The notes: generated from the letters alone by a model not told the origin. A stretch of DNA of 64,000 bases from Salvelinus alpinus (GCF_045679555.1 NC_092091.1:77268902-77332901), one strand, 5' to 3'; shown: positions 1 through 11,349, counted from the stretch's first letter. Translations and numbers: made by a program.

Positions 1-63
1 TAACAACATTGGTTTAATCACCATAATAGATATCTTTTCAATTTAGTTGTATAATGGCACATG

Positions 64-467
64 GCGAGACCCAGATGCAGACACAGGAGGCAGATGGTTT
101 GAGTCTCTGATATTTATTAGTATCCAAGGGGCAGGCAAGAGAATGGTCGTGGACAGGCAAAAAGATCATAACAAGGTCAGAGTCCAGGAGGTACAGAGTG
201 GCAGGCAGGCTTGAGGTCAGGGCAGGCAGTATGGTCAGGCAGGCAGGTTCAGAGTCAAGGCAGGCAAGGGTCAAAACCGGGAGGACTAGCAAAAACAGAG
301 AAAAGGAAACAGCAGGAGCAACACGCTGGTTGACTTGACAAAACAAGACGAACTGGCACAGACAGAAAACACAGGTATAAATTATCAGGGGATAATGAGG
401 AAGATGGGTGACACCTGAAGGGGGTGGAGACAAGCACAAGGACAGGTGAAACAGATCAGGGTGTGAC
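64..467 (-). mobile_element. LTR-like salmonid repeat, copy A
   Basis: Read on the - strand this begins TGTCACACCCTGATCTG (minus its last base) and runs through a C/T-rich stretch to an AATAAA-like signal near 113-120 and a terminal CATCTGGGTCTCG. The same sequence recurs at 7735-7928 (shorter) and as a 45-bp end fragment at 60712-60756. The architecture (TGTCAC start, late polyadenylation signal) matches the solo LTR at 61044-61447, so an LTR origin is inferred. No clean target duplication was found here. It abuts the 3' end of the transposase relic and probably inserted into it. Confidence 0.55.
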
Positions 468-1276
468 TAATAGTGTTATCCACCATTGGTTCTGCATTGA
501 TGTCGTTGCATGCCTCATTCATGGCCAGAAGGAGGGTGGCACGCTCATGGGAATGGCGATCATACACCTTCCCCCTCCATGCTGAAAATAATCATCCTCA
601 ATAGGGTTGAGGAAAGGAGAGTATGGGGCAGGTGAAGGGTCACAAAACCATGCCTGAACCACCTCTGCATGAACCACCTCTGCATGGTGGAACCTGACAT
701 TGTCCCACACAATGACATAGGTGACCCCTTCACCTTGACTGGCCTGCTCAAATTCATTGAGGAACACAATGAGGTGTGCAGCATTGCAGGATTCAAGTAA
801 TGGCCTACGTCCTACCACACCATCTTCAGAGATAGTTGTGCACATGGAGATGTTTCACCACGTTGTCCAGGCACTTGGACGGTCGCTCGTTGGCCGATGA
901 GGTTCCACCCACGGCGCTGAGTTCTGGCCTGGTTGAAGCTCACTTCATCAACAAAGATATACTTGTGATGGTTCACAGCATCACGCACCATCACCCTCTA
1001 AAAATATATTTTAGTTTGTTATTTTTACAGTATAGTTCCAGTATGATATTGTTAAGTAGCATGTGCATTAATAGTAACAGTAATACAGTATATAGTGCTG
1101 TACCTGAACATACTCTGCCTGCAGATGTTTCACCCGGTGTTTCATAGATACCTGGTGCCTCTTCAAAAAGCGGGTGATTGTTGGTAGGCTGATGGATGCT
1201 ACAATGGCTTGTTATATTTCTGACAGCCGTATGTCATTCCTGGCCGTCACCATTTCCACCACTGCCCACTCCTGCT

Positions 1277-1402
1277 GGTCGGTCAGCACACGACCACCAC
1301 CATGGGGTCTTCTGTTCTGGTCGGTCAGCACACGACCACCACCATGGGGTCTTCTGTTCTGGTCGGTCAGCACACGACCACCACCATGGGGTCTTCTGTT
1401 CT
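1277..1402. repeat. 42-bp tandem repeat, 3 copies, inside transposase exon
   Basis: Three essentially identical 42-bp units (GGTCGGTCAGCACACGACCA core) encode on the - strand a 14-residue unit containing NRRPHGGGRVLTDQ. Normal relatives have one glycine-rich linker here between the HTH and catalytic domains. The triplication keeps frame, so it arose as an in-frame coding duplication. Confidence 0.9.
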
Positions 1403-1621
1403 GAGGGTAGAACAGTAAGAATACTGTAACATGTTCTGTGAATTTAGATGCGTTACAATATGTCATTTACTGTAATAGTAAAGCATAGAGCATATCCTGT
1501 TGTTTTGGTGAAATGTTCATATGATCAAATTGACAGTTGATCTTTTCAGATTAGGGTGAACTAATCTGGCAGCCTCTGCTATGGTAAATTCCCTGTTGTC
1601 TGCCTTCCTATCTCTGATACC

Positions 1622-2180
1622 CACCTCTTTGGCCTCTTTTATGGGGCCCATACCCACCTCTTTGACCTTTTTGACGGGGTCCATGCCCACCTCTCTGGCC
1701 TCTTTATTGGGGTCCATGCCCACCTCTTTGACCTTTTTGACGGGGTCCATGCCCACCTCTTTGACCTTTTTGACGGGGCCCATACCCACCTCTTTGACCT
1801 TTTTGACGGGGCCCATACCCACCTCTTTGACCTTTTTGACGGGGCCCATACCCACCTGTTTGACCTTTTTGACGGGGTCCATGCCCACCTCTTTGACCTT
1901 TTTGACGGGGCCCATACCCACCTCTTTGACCTTTTTGACGGGGTCCATACCCACCTCTTTGACCTTTTTGACGGGGTCCATGCCCACCTCTTTGACATCT
2001 TTGACGGGGTCCATACCCACCTCTTTGACATCTTTGACGGGGTCCATACCCACCTCTTTGACCTTTTTGACGGGGTCCATGCCCACCTCTTTGACCTTTT
2101 TGACGGGGCCCATGCCCACCTCTCTGACATCTTTGATGGGGCCCATGCCCACCTCTCTGACATCTTTGATGGGGCCCACC
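1622..2180. repeat. 33-bp minisatellite, ~17 copies
   Basis: Units built on CCCACCTCTTTGACCTTTTT are repeated with few substitutions. Because 33 is a multiple of three, each strand stays open. On the - strand it reads as an 11-residue repeat (MDPVKKVKEVG and variants) in the same frame as, and just upstream of, the transposase HTH. No function is implied for the long ORFs. Confidence 0.92.
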
Positions 2181-2332
2181 TCTCTGATGGCCCCCAGGAG
2201 CTCTTTGGTTTCTTCCTCTCCCTGCTGTCTATCTGCTCCATGTTGAAAGAAATGTCAAGTGTTCACACCCCCTTTTATATGGTGACCAATTGTGGTTTCC
2301 ACTATGTGGAATCAATTAGCAATAAGGATTAG

Positions 2333-3045
2333 TCATTATGTATGGTTACAATACTGACTAGTCATGATGTATGGTTACAATACTGACTAGTCATGATGTA
2401 TGGTTACAATACTGACTAGTCATTATGTATGGTTACAATACTGACTAGTCATGATGTATGGTTACAATACTGACTAGTCATTATGTATGGTTACAATACT
2501 GACTAGTCATGATGTATGGTTACAATACTGACTAGTCATTATGTATGGTTACAATACTGACTAGTTATTATGTATGGTTACAATACTGACTAGTCATGAT
2601 GTATGGTTACAATACTGACTAGTCATGATGTATGGTTACAATACTGACTAGTCATGATGTATGGTTACAATACTGACTAGTCATTATGTATGGTTACAAT
2701 ACTGACTAGTCATTATGTATGGTTACAATACTGACTAGTCATGATGTATGGTTACAATACTGACTAGTCATGATGTATGGTTACAATATTGACTAGTCAT
2801 GATGTATGGTTACAATACTGACTAGTCATGATGTATGGTTACAATACTGACTAGTCATTATGTATGGTTACAATACTGACTAGTCATGATGTATGGTTAC
2901 AATACTGACTAGTCATGATGTATGGTTACAATACTGACTAGTCATTATGTATGGTTACAATACTGACTAGTCATTATGTATGGTTACAATACTGACTAGT
3001 CATTATGTATGGTTACAATACTGACTAGTTATTATGTATGGTTAT
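2333..3045. repeat. 29-bp minisatellite, ~24 copies
   Basis: Tandem units with core ATGTATGGTTACAATACTGA. Copies differ almost only at one position (CATGATG versus CATTATG), plus a few CATT/TATT changes, so the array is young and carries a two-state variant pattern. Confidence 0.95.
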
Positions 3046-3959
3046 CATGTATCATACATGTCAATTAGATGTTTCTACTTTACAAACTCACATTTTATTT
3101 CTGTAGTTCTCTAAATCTATATATAGTAGACAAAGCAGTTTACAATCTATAGGTTTACCAAACGGTTCAGTGATTAACCCTTAAGTGCAGTTGTATTAAG
3201 TGATGGTCAAATATCTTTAAACAAATGAGAAGAGAATCATCTGAAAGTATTGTGAGCGTTGCATTGTGAAAGGCAGTTACTTTATGTGAAAGGTATTTCT
3301 AGATGAAACACTGATTGGGTTTGGTGAAACAGTTGCTGGGATTTTGTGTGCTTAAAGTTTTGAGTTTTGTACTGAGAGTTAAGACATACTTGTGGTAAGT
3401 TCTGACGAAGGCCTTGAAGCCGATACGTAAAGCTTAATAAAGAGCAGTGATGCTAGCAAGAGCAGTTTCTTATTTTCTCTCATCACATACTTGTGAAAAT
3501 AGTCCCAAAGCAATAAAAGAAAATGAATATATCAGCCAACACATAATACAGTATGTTATAGCAATCTGGTGCCCGACTGCAGAGTTGATGATGTGGCACG
3601 CAACCATTAGTGGATGCTTGCGAGGTCTGAGCAGGTGAACGCCCACCATGATGATTAGCTATTAAGCTGCTGGTGGCGGTGTGGTTAGAGGTGTGGGTGT
3701 GGTTAGAGGCGTGGCTACCCCACAGTACAACTAGTCTTTAGTGGTCTCTATCTGAATTGACAGTTTGTTTTGAATTAACCGAGAGCCTCTGTCCTACAAC
3801 CTCTCTACTTCTCCCTTCTCTGACGCTCAAAACATACTGGTTTAGCTGTGTTGTGTGTGGGCGTGGTGGTGGTGTGTGTGTGTGTGTGCAATCAACTTCC
3901 ATATCCTAGCAGGGGTTCATTATTACCATGTCTTACAGAGTGTTCTCCATAATATAGGC
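3046..3959. other. no gene; dispersed-repeat tail near 3400-3465
   Basis: No coding evidence. The stretch around 3402-3465 (GACGAAGGCCTTGAAGCCGA, followed by AATAAA) resembles a dispersed salmonid repeat end. A short G/T-rich run lies at 3860-3890. Nothing else was recognised. Confidence 0.4.
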
Positions 3960-4313
3960 CAGGGATCATCAACTCGATTCAGCCGCGGGACGATTTTTTC
4001 TTGTAGTAGTAGTCAGAGGAACGGAAAATAATTACAAATCATTTGTAGACTGTAAATTGACCCGCAAGAAGCCCAAACAGATCTAATATTTGACTTATAC
4101 AGCATCATCTCAAACCTTGTTTCCATATGATCACATATATCTCTGTTGTGCGTGAGAATGATTTGGAACAAATTTACAAAATTAAAATGACTTGTAGCTG
4201 ATTTGCTGGTGTTTTTACAGTCTTTAATGTCCCCCCCCCTAAGAAATTTCGATTCAGAAAACTTGGGGGCCAAATAAAATCACTCTCGGCCCAAATTCGC
4301 TTGGAGAACCCTG
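3960..4313. mobile_element. non-autonomous hAT-type element with perfect 8-bp TSD
   Basis: Inverted ends: CAGGGATCATCAACT at the left and a right end whose complement is CAGGGTTCTCCAAGC. The element is flanked by an exact 8-bp direct repeat, ATATAGGC, at 3952-3959 and 4314-4321. An 8-bp duplication with CAGGG ends is the hAT hallmark. The 354-bp interior has no transposase. I recognise the family as common in salmonids. Confidence 0.88.
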
Positions 4314-4329
4314 ATATAGGCCTTCTCCA

Positions 4330-4430
4330 CTCTATAGAGGCTGTCTCCTAAATGCACAACCCTATGGGCCCTGATCAAAAGTAATGCACGACATAGGAAA
4401 TAGGGTTCTATTTGGGACAGAGATAGAGTC
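4330..4430. mobile_element. short palindromic MITE-like salmonid repeat
   Basis: Diverged copy of the family whose arms read ...CCCTATGGGCCCTG...ATAGGGTTCTATTTGGGAC. Better copies are at 5966-6094 and 7257-7345. Single arms occur at 5208-5240, 5606-5650 and 31360-31412. Confidence 0.6.
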
Positions 4431-4524
4431 ATCTCTATAACGAGGTAGGGACCAAACAGGGTGTAGGTAGGGCGAATCTGTCTCAGAGCTGTGACGAGCT
4501 ACTGGTAACACCAAACACAGACTG

Positions 4525-4830
4525 ACTGGAGGGAGGGAGAGGGATAGGGATGGAGAGAGAGATAGGGAGGGATGAAGGGAGGGAGGGAGAGGGATGAAGA
4601 GAGAGAGATAGAGAGAAAGCGAGAGAGAGAGGGAGATTGATGGCGAGAGAGAGAGAGAGAGAGAAGGAGGGAGGGAGGTAGAGGGATGGAGAGAGAGAGA
4701 GAGGAGGGAGGGAGGTAGAGGGATGAAGGGAGGGAGGGAGATGAGTAAAGGGTTGATGGAGTGAGGATGGCAGGCAGATAAGGCAGAGGAGAGGAAAGGG
4801 GAGTGGAGTAGGGGAAGGTTGAAAGAGGAA
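4525..4830. repeat. purine-rich (GA/GGGA) low-complexity tract
   Basis: About 300 bp of GGGAGGGAGAGAGA-type sequence on the + strand, imperfect and without a fixed period. Confidence 0.9.
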
Positions 4831-5034
4831 ATTAAAGGGGAATGATAGTGCTCTGATGCGTCAATCTGACACTCCTGAGCTCAGTCACGTCATTGGCTGA
4901 TCAAACGATGCGTTTACCCAAACACCCACGTTATTCTAAGTTGACGTTTTTGGACAGCAGTGAAGTCTGACAGCTTTTCCATGTGTGGGTAAGAATGAAC
5001 AGATATGAATGACAAGCCAACAGTTCTCTACTTT

Positions 5035-5080
<46 letters not shown>

Positions 5081-5087
5081 CTCCTGC

Positions 5088-5172
<85 letters not shown>

Positions 5173-5700
5173 CCCCTCCTCCTTCTGTCTGTCTATCTTC
5201 GATGGATGTGTCCCAAATGGCACCCTATTCCCTACATTTCCCTCTCTCTCTATTTCTGTACCCCTCTATCTTACTTAATCTGCCCCGCTCTCTGTGTTCC
5301 CCCTCTTTTCTCTCGGTCATCTCTCTATTCTCAGACACAGGCTGTCGAGTTTCTAGTCATAACCTCTCTCTTTCCCTCTCTTTCTCTGTATCCCCCTCTC
5401 TCTCTCCCCCCCTCTCTCTCTCTCTCCATCTTCAGGTTCAATCTGTCCTGTCTGTCGTCTCTGTGACTCAACAACGTCACTATGGACAATTACCAGATGC
5501 TCTCTTCCATTTTCTCCTCCACCTCCTCATTGCCTCTCTCTCTCTCTCCATCTGCCTCATCCCTCTCTCCCTCCATCCCTTCTTCCAGGCCTGCTGGCCT
5601 GAGTGTGTCCCAAACGATATAGGGAATAGGGAACCATTTGGGATGCAGACCCAGTTTATATATATATTCATGTGTACTCCTCTCTCTCCCCAGTCAGCAT
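5035..5700. repeat. (GTCT)n microsatellite and CT-rich tract
   Basis: 5035-5171 is an almost pure GTCT tetranucleotide array, interrupted once by CTCCTCCTGC. 5172-5700 continues as C/T-rich low complexity with two single arms of the 5966-6094 MITE family (near 5208 and 5606). Open frames across it are low-complexity artefacts. Confidence 0.93.
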
Positions 5701-5965
5701 GTCATCGTGTCTTCAGGTGAGAAGACGCCAGTGAACATTATCTCTCAGTGTAAATGGATTCTAACTGATCTACCAGTGTGTGTGTGTGTGTGTGGTGTGG
5801 TGTGGTGTGTTTGTGTGTGAATGCGTGTGTGTGCGTCTGCGTGTATGATCCACCACTCAGTCATGTGTGTTTTGGCTCCTTCTGGTCTGGTCATGTCCCA
5901 TGATGCTCTCTGACAGATCCATCTCAAGATATCTGCCCGGTGATGAGTCATCCTAGATTATAGGG
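5701..5965. other. no gene; short (GT)n tract
   Basis: Contains an imperfect GT repeat near 5777-5845. No coding or transposon feature was seen. Confidence 0.5.
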
Positions 5966-6094
5966 ATGCGTCTCAAACTGCACCATATTCCCTTAATATG
6001 GTGCACTTTATAATGCACTACTCTTGAGGAGGGCCCATAGGTCCTGGTCCAAAGTAGTGCACTATAAAGGGAACAGGGTGCCATTTGAGACACA
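5966..6094. mobile_element. palindromic MITE-like salmonid repeat, full copy
   Basis: Imperfect inverted repeat: the left arm ATGCGTCTCAAACTGCACC... mirrors the right arm ...GGGTGCCATTTGAGACACAA around a centre with GTGCACTA motifs on both sides. Short, non-coding and repeated several times in this window. Confidence 0.75.
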
Positions 6095-6257
6095 ACCTAT
6101 TACTCCTCTATGCTATCTGTGTGTCGATTAGTTTCTTTACTTTACTGACTTTATTGTCCCCGTGGGAACATTTTGTTGCAGTGTCATGTACACCTTTAAA
6201 GTGGCACTGAAATACAAAACAAATTAACAATACAACAGTTACATACCAGTAAAAAGA

Positions 6258-6399
6258 GACTAGCCTGCTGGCCTTACTGGGTCGATAGGAACATTAGATT
6301 GCTGGCCTTACTGGGTGGATAGGAACATTAAACTGCTGGCCTTACTGGGTCAATAGGAACATTAGACTGCTGGCCTTACTGGGTCGGTAGGAACATTCG
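6258..6399. repeat. 34-bp tandem repeat, 4 copies
   Basis: Four adjacent units with core TGCTGGCCTTACTGGGTCGA, differing by one to three bases each. It follows a short dispersed-repeat-like stretch (TTATTGTCCCCGTGGGAAC) near 6150. Confidence 0.9.
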
Positions 6400-6539
6400 C
6401 CCGAGCTATTTAGGAGGATATCACACCTGGCACAAATGATTGTCTAGTTCTGTTTTTCCTGCTGAGGGGTGCCCTATACTTGCGCCCAGAGTCGAGTAGT
6501 TCAAGTCCGGGTGTCTATGATCTGGCTATGCCATTGGCC

Positions 6540-6554
6540 CTCTCTCTCTCTCTC

Positions 6555-6632
<78 letters not shown>
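6540..6632. repeat. (TC)n microsatellite
   Basis: Nearly pure TC dinucleotide run with two CG interruptions. Flanks 6633-7051 show nothing recognisable. Confidence 0.97.
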
Positions 6633-6633
<1 letters not shown>

Positions 6634-7051
6634 CTCTGCGCCCCCCAGTGGTGTTACAGTCTTACTGCATCTCCTAGTGATGTGTTTTAATAGACAAGAC
6701 ATAAGTTAGAGCAGGAGGAACTACAGTACAAATAGTAGATTGTTGACTCATTTTCAGGTTCCACTAAATAGTTGGGCATTTTTATATACTTTTTTTATAT
6801 TCACAAAGTAACATCTTACCATGTGTTTTAAATACAGCCTATTCATATTGTCTATTTGACTGGTGACTCGTGCACCATGCACCTTCCTGCAATATGAATT
6901 AGTCGACTTTGAAAGCAACACATGTTGAAGGAGACAGCTGGCAGCAGAGTTGTGGAGAATAAACTAGCCGTTCTGTCATTACTGTGCCAAAGCATTATTT
7001 ACTCAGAACTGGGGCCAGCAACTTTTTATGGATACCTGAGCCAATTGGGAT

Positions 7052-7238
7052 TTATTTTTATTTGTATTATTTTACCTTTATTTAACTAGGCAAGTCAATG
7101 ACGGCCTAGGAACAGTGGGTTAACTGCCTTATTCAGGGGCAGAACGACAGATTTTGACCTTGTCAGCTCAGGGGTTCAATCTTGCAACCTTTTGGTTACT
7201 AGTCCAACGCTCTAACCACTAGGCTACCCTGCCACCCT
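7052..7238 (-). mobile_element. HpaI-type tRNA-derived SINE
   Basis: On the - strand it starts GGGTGGCAGGGTAGCCTAGT with a tRNA-like head (A box and B box recognisable), then the conserved body (CGTTCTGCCCCTGAATAAGG) and an AT-rich tail. A + strand copy is at 56290-56486. tRNA-like head plus this body is the salmonid HpaI/SmaI SINE group. Confidence 0.88.
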
Positions 7239-7256
7239 GAAGAAAAATAAAGAGTA

Positions 7257-7345
7257 TGTGTGTGTCCCAAATGACAACCTATCCCCATAGGGCTTTGGGC
7301 AATAGTATGCACCATAGGGAATAGGGTGCCATTTGGGGCGGAGCT
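7257..7345. mobile_element. MITE-like salmonid repeat, partial
   Basis: Arms GTGTCCCAAATGACAACC and GGGTGCCATTTGGGGCGG are inverted. Same family as 5966-6094. The region 7346-7734 holds no recognised gene. Confidence 0.6.
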
Positions 7346-7734
7346 GCATGATTTGACGCCAAAGCTTTGGTAATTGTTCCTGTGTTGTCATGTGCCAAAC
7401 ACCAGGGGAACATTGGTGTGTCATGGGCACAACAACGACAACATATCACGACCGTTATTGTGATCAACTAAAACCCCACAAAGTGACCTATTTCATCAAA
7501 CTTCTAACACTCCCCACTGGACACACACTGGTTGACTCAACGTTGTTTCCACGTCATTTCAATGACATTACATTGAACCAACATGGAATAGACGTTGATT
7601 TAGGTAAGGACAAGTAACCTAGTAGGAAATGCAAGGTTAGAAATGTTTGACCATTTGGTCCCTTGCCAAAGCCAACAGTACCATACTTCCAGCATTCGTT
7701 GCGCGAACATAAGGCATCCTATCAGACCTCAGGA

Positions 7735-7928
7735 TAAGACCCAGATCCAGACAGCTCGAAGTAACAAACGTTTATTACAAAAACAGGGGGCAGGCAAACA
7801 ACAGGTCAAGCAGAGGTCAGTAATCCAGGGCAGTGTCACAAGGTACAGAGTGTCACAAGGAAGATGGGCGACACCTGGAGGGGGGTGGAGACAAGCACAA
7901 GACAGGTGAAACAGATCAGGGTGTGACA
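7735..7928 (-). mobile_element. LTR-like salmonid repeat, copy B (shortened)
   Basis: Same family as 64-467: on the - strand it begins TGTCACACCCTGATCTGTTT and ends CTGGATCTGGGTC. The interior is shorter, lacking the C/T-rich middle of copy A. No target duplication was identified. Confidence 0.55.
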
Positions 7929-8230
7929 GGCTGTTGTTTACTTCACTGACTGTTGCTACATCCGACGATGTGGGAAATGAGGTCCCTAGAGAAAGCAAGA
8001 ACAAGATGGTTGTCAGGTGTAGTGCAGTAATATCATAAGGAGATGTACTATACTTGGAGAATGGAGGAGGACTGGAGGGAAAAAAGAGAGGGAGAAGAGG
8101 TCTAAGAGAGTGAGAGAGGGGAGAAGAGGGTGAGCTTCAGTCGGATTTAAATTGTGGGAAAAAGGGAGATGGTTCATTAAAGAGGAATGGTAGAAAGTGT
8201 AAGCAGAGGGAGCTGAAGACAGGAGGAGAA

Positions 8231-8857
8231 ATGGAAGTGAATGAGGGTGAAGTATCACAGGGGGTAGGTGTGGTGAAGTTCTCTGAGACAGAGGTATACA
8301 CCAAGGGTCAGGAAAAAGACGAGTCTGTGACAGTAGGAGTGAAGTTTTTACATAAAGTGGACTTTTGCCTTTTGCTTAAACATTTTGTGGTCTCACAGTG
8401 GGTGAAAACAGAGTTGGGTAGTGTGGACCCGGTGAGGGTAACCAGAAGTGGTCCAGTAATCATTGTTTCTGTTGGCCAGAGGGAGAAAGTGCTCAGAGTT
8501 AAACAAATGGGGGCAAGAAAAGTGAATTGTTTCGCTCTCAAGAAAAGGGCTCCGATGAAAGGAGTGATAACTGGGGTAGCAGTAGATATAAACGTTGACC
8601 AGCTGAGGGGAAAGATTCCCGGTGTAAGTGATGCTCGTCGATGCGACGCAGACAGGGTGGTGAGAGTGGGGAAACCGAAGAGTCATTGTCTGTTCTTTTG
8701 AGATTTGAAGTTGAGTCTTTGCAGAGAGGTATTTGAGAAAATAGAGTTTGTGGTGGCAGCTGCAGAGAGGTATTTGGCTGTGAGAGACTTGACATCAGAA
8801 GAGTTACAGGGTGTGTTAAATGGTGATGTCAGGGTGATGGCATGAGGTAGGAATAAA
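8231..8857 (+). pseudogene. gag-like LINE ORF1 relic with internal deletion
   Basis: An open stretch from 8231 encodes 156 residues resembling the nucleic-acid-binding gag-like ORF1 protein of a salmonid LINE (VDFCLLLKHF, GSVDPVRVTRSGPV, LKKRAPMKGVITGV). It stops at 8701. A later piece encoding AAERYLAVRDLTSEELQGVL (about 8757-8820) looks like the protein's C-terminus, so the zinc-knuckle middle appears to be deleted. A repeat end with GGTGGCGGTAATGCA and AGAAGAAG runs to ~9060. The enclosing repeat is about 8040-9060. Recognised from memory of the family; not host-gene coding. Confidence 0.55.
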
Positions 8858-9146
8858 TACATTTAATTAGTGGAGTAGGGTGTTAATTTTGTTTTATATA
8901 ATTTTGAAATGAGTGAGTAGTGTTAGATGGTAGGGTATTAAAGGTATTACATGTTTATTTTTCATGCAAAGTGTAAGGGAGTTGTACTCCAGTCTAGTAG
9001 GTGGCGGTAATGCAACAAATTGGATGCCTACCGCCGTTAAACCTCACAGAAGAAGAACAAGAAGAGGGTGTGACAGTATTTAACGACTTATGCGAGTCAG
9101 TTACTTTTCCCAGGGAGACGTGAAAAAAGTTTCTAAGTGAGATAAC

Positions 9147-11346
9147 ATGGAAGACAACAACAACCAAGTGACAACGTACCATCAGAAAGGGAATCATGGA
9201 TTTAGAACGGACCGTGTGGTTGTGCGTAAATTCGAAAGCGCTGACTATCCGGACGTGGAGCGCATATTCATTGACGGGCTGATGGAGATGGTTCCGGACA
9301 CCGCGTTTACAGGGTTAAAACATCACCCTGAGAGCCTGCTGCTGTACGCCGCTATGACAAGTAAGGGAGAAATAGGTCTTATATCAATTTATATTTATAT
9401 ATTGACTGTTATCCCATCAAAAGGTTACAGTTTTCACTGTTATTTGATTGCATTAGTCTGGGAAAATGTGCTTTTGACAATGGAGAATGTGTTATAAATG
9501 TAATAATTTACATTTAGGCTATCTTGACATATTTCATCAATACCGTTTTATGTGTTATTTGATTGCATTATTTAGTATAGTTCTGGGAAATGTGCAGTAG
9601 AATGCATAATGTGCTCGATTGCGATAGTACCAACTCTTTTCCTTCCTGTGACTATTTTATGTCAACATTTAGATTACTCAATCATCTATTTTCCGCCATG
9701 TCTTTTGCAGTTGTTTGTTGTATTGCGACCAAGTCGTTCTTGCTGACTTGTTTGGTGCCTCTCGCTGTCCTGTGCGCACGCTACTACTACAGCAGGAAAG
9801 TTGTCCTTGGTTACCTGGAGCGCGCCAAACTCACGGATATGGGCGACATCGAGGGACATTACATGAAAACTCCAGGTAATAGTCTTGGTGGAATAGTTTC
9901 AAAAAATGCATTTATCGTTCGTTTTAGTTGTATAATTGTTTATTTGAGTGTAGTTGGCTTTAGTTTAGTTATATTGCACATAGTTATTTTGTTAAAATAG
10001 ATTTGCACACAAGATTCAGTGCCTGGTTAAAAACAAACGAGCAGGGAGGTAAAATAAAACCAGGGCTTCATTCCTGTCTCCATTCTTGAATATAATTACT
10101 CATCTAAAATGACAAGCTAGTGTCTGTGGATGTGTCACCATGACCTCTCTGCCTCCAGGCTCATTTCGGTCTACCCCATCAATAGAACATTTTTTTATTT
10201 TTTTATTTCACCTTTATTTAACCAGGTAGGCTAGTTGAGAACAAATTCTCATTTACAACTGCGACCTGGCCAAGATAAAGCATAGCAGTGTGAACAGACA
10301 ACAACACAGAGTTACACATGGAGTAAACAATAAACAAGTCAATAACACAGTAGGAAAAAAGAAAAATGAGTCTATATACATTGTGTGCAAAAGGCATGAG
10401 GTAGGCAATAAATAGGCCATAGGAGCGAATAATTACAATTTAGCAGATTAACACTGGAGTGATAAACCACAGATGATCATGAGCAAGTAGAGATACTGGT
10501 GTGCAAAAGAGCGGAAAAGTAAATAAATAAAAACAGTAAGGGGATGGGTGGGCTGTTTACAGATGGACTATGTACAGCTGCAGCGATCGGTTAGCTGCTC
10601 AGATAGCAGATGTTTAAAGTTGGTGAGGGAAATAAAAGTCTCCAACTTCAGCGATTTTTGCAATTCGTTCCAGTCACAGGCAGCAGAGAACTGGAAGGAA
10701 AGGTGGCCAAATGAGGTGTTGGCTTTTGGGATGATCAGTGAGATATACCTGCTGGAGCAGAAAGTATAGTATAGTAAATCTTTGTCCCCAAAAGGATGAC
10801 CAGTCAGTGATTAGGCTCTTTCAAGAAAAGGATCCATTTAAAGTATAAAAGTCAATAGACAATGACATCAGCTTTTATTAAATGGGAGGATTAGGACATC
10901 ATTTGATATAACCCACTATTTCCAAATCCCCCCCCTTTATTTCTCTCTCAGACTCCTGTCTGTGGGTTGCAGTGCTGGAGGGCAGTGTGGTGGGTGTAGT
11001 GGCAGCCTGTGCCCTGCGGGGGGAAGCTGGCACTGTGGAGCTGCATCACATGTCGGTGGACCGGCGCTGTCGGCAACGTGGGGTTGGCGTTGCCCTCGGG
11101 CGGAAAGTTCTACAATTTGCAGCGGACCGTGGTTATCTCTCTGTCGTCTTGGGAACCACGGCCTACTCGCCGGCTGCTCACCAGCTTTACCAGACTCTGG
11201 GGTTCCGATGCGTCGGCGTCACCAAGGGATACGCCACGCCTGGCGTGAGCCGGTCGGTACCGGAACAGCTCTTCTACCGGGTCAGTCATCACCACTACCT
11301 GATGGACATGACTGTTCACAAGACTAACACGCACAGCCAGCACTGA
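9147..11346 (+). CDS. nat8l: N-acetyltransferase, NAT8L-like (N-acetylaspartate synthase family), 3 exons
   Basis: Exons are 9147-9360, 9711-9875 and 10952-11346, joined by canonical GT-AG introns, all phase 1; 774 nt give 257 aa. Residues 1-71 hold the conserved N-terminal part (VVRKFESADYPDVERIFIDG, MVPDTAF). Exon 2 carries a hydrophobic segment (LLTCLVPLAVLCARYYYSRK) that in NAT8/NAT8L proteins anchors to internal membranes. Exon 3 is the GNAT core, with acetyl-CoA motif RRCRQRGVGVALG and a C-terminal LYQTLGF. NAT8L makes N-acetylaspartate from aspartate and acetyl-CoA in neurons. The membrane-segment wording and YYYSRK favour NAT8L over NAT8, though a fish-specific paralogue is possible. 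The chosen ATG opens the first exon and precedes the conserved region. Intron 2 contains a dispersed repeat. No frame disruption was seen, so the gene appears functional. Confidence 0.85.
10190..10765. mobile_element. salmonid dispersed repeat (truncated) in nat8l intron 2
   Basis: Begins with an AT-rich end (TTTCACCTTTATTTAACCAG) followed by GGTAGGCTAGTTGAGAACAA and continues as a recognisable high-copy salmonid family to about GATATACCTGCTGGAGCAG. A 95-bp fragment of the same end recurs at 42213-42310. Class unknown to me. Confidence 0.6.
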
Positions 11347-11349
11347 ACA

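Larger units (their letters stand above)
470..2246 (-). pseudogene. decayed DDE_3-type (IS630/Tc1-like) transposase with introns
   Basis: Cut-and-paste transposase relic, read from high to low coordinates. The N-terminal HTH segment (AEAARLVHPNLKRSTV) is at 1520-1585. An exon at 1400-1104 ends CAG|GT and a following exon starts after TAG| at 997; both junctions are phase 0, giving a ~106-bp intron. Catalytic landmarks are FVDEVSFN (first Asp, ~940), VWDNVRFHH (second Asp, ~700) and PFLNPIED (Glu, ~605). The C-terminus follows near 485-565. Decay is visible: an in-frame TGA about 1515, where a CGA arginine is expected, and no good donor for the first intron. Two minisatellites sit in its reading frame. 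The LTR-like repeat truncates the 3' end. Family assignment is from motif memory; inactivity is well supported. Confidence 0.75.

Noticed and set aside
1581-2246. Long + strand ORF over the 33-bp array
   Set aside because: Repeat artefact; the - strand frame joins the transposase HTH and is the one with meaning.
5005-5720. Ser/Leu/Cys-rich ORFs in the pyrimidine tract
   Set aside because: Low-complexity GTCT and CT repeats; no domain or splice context.
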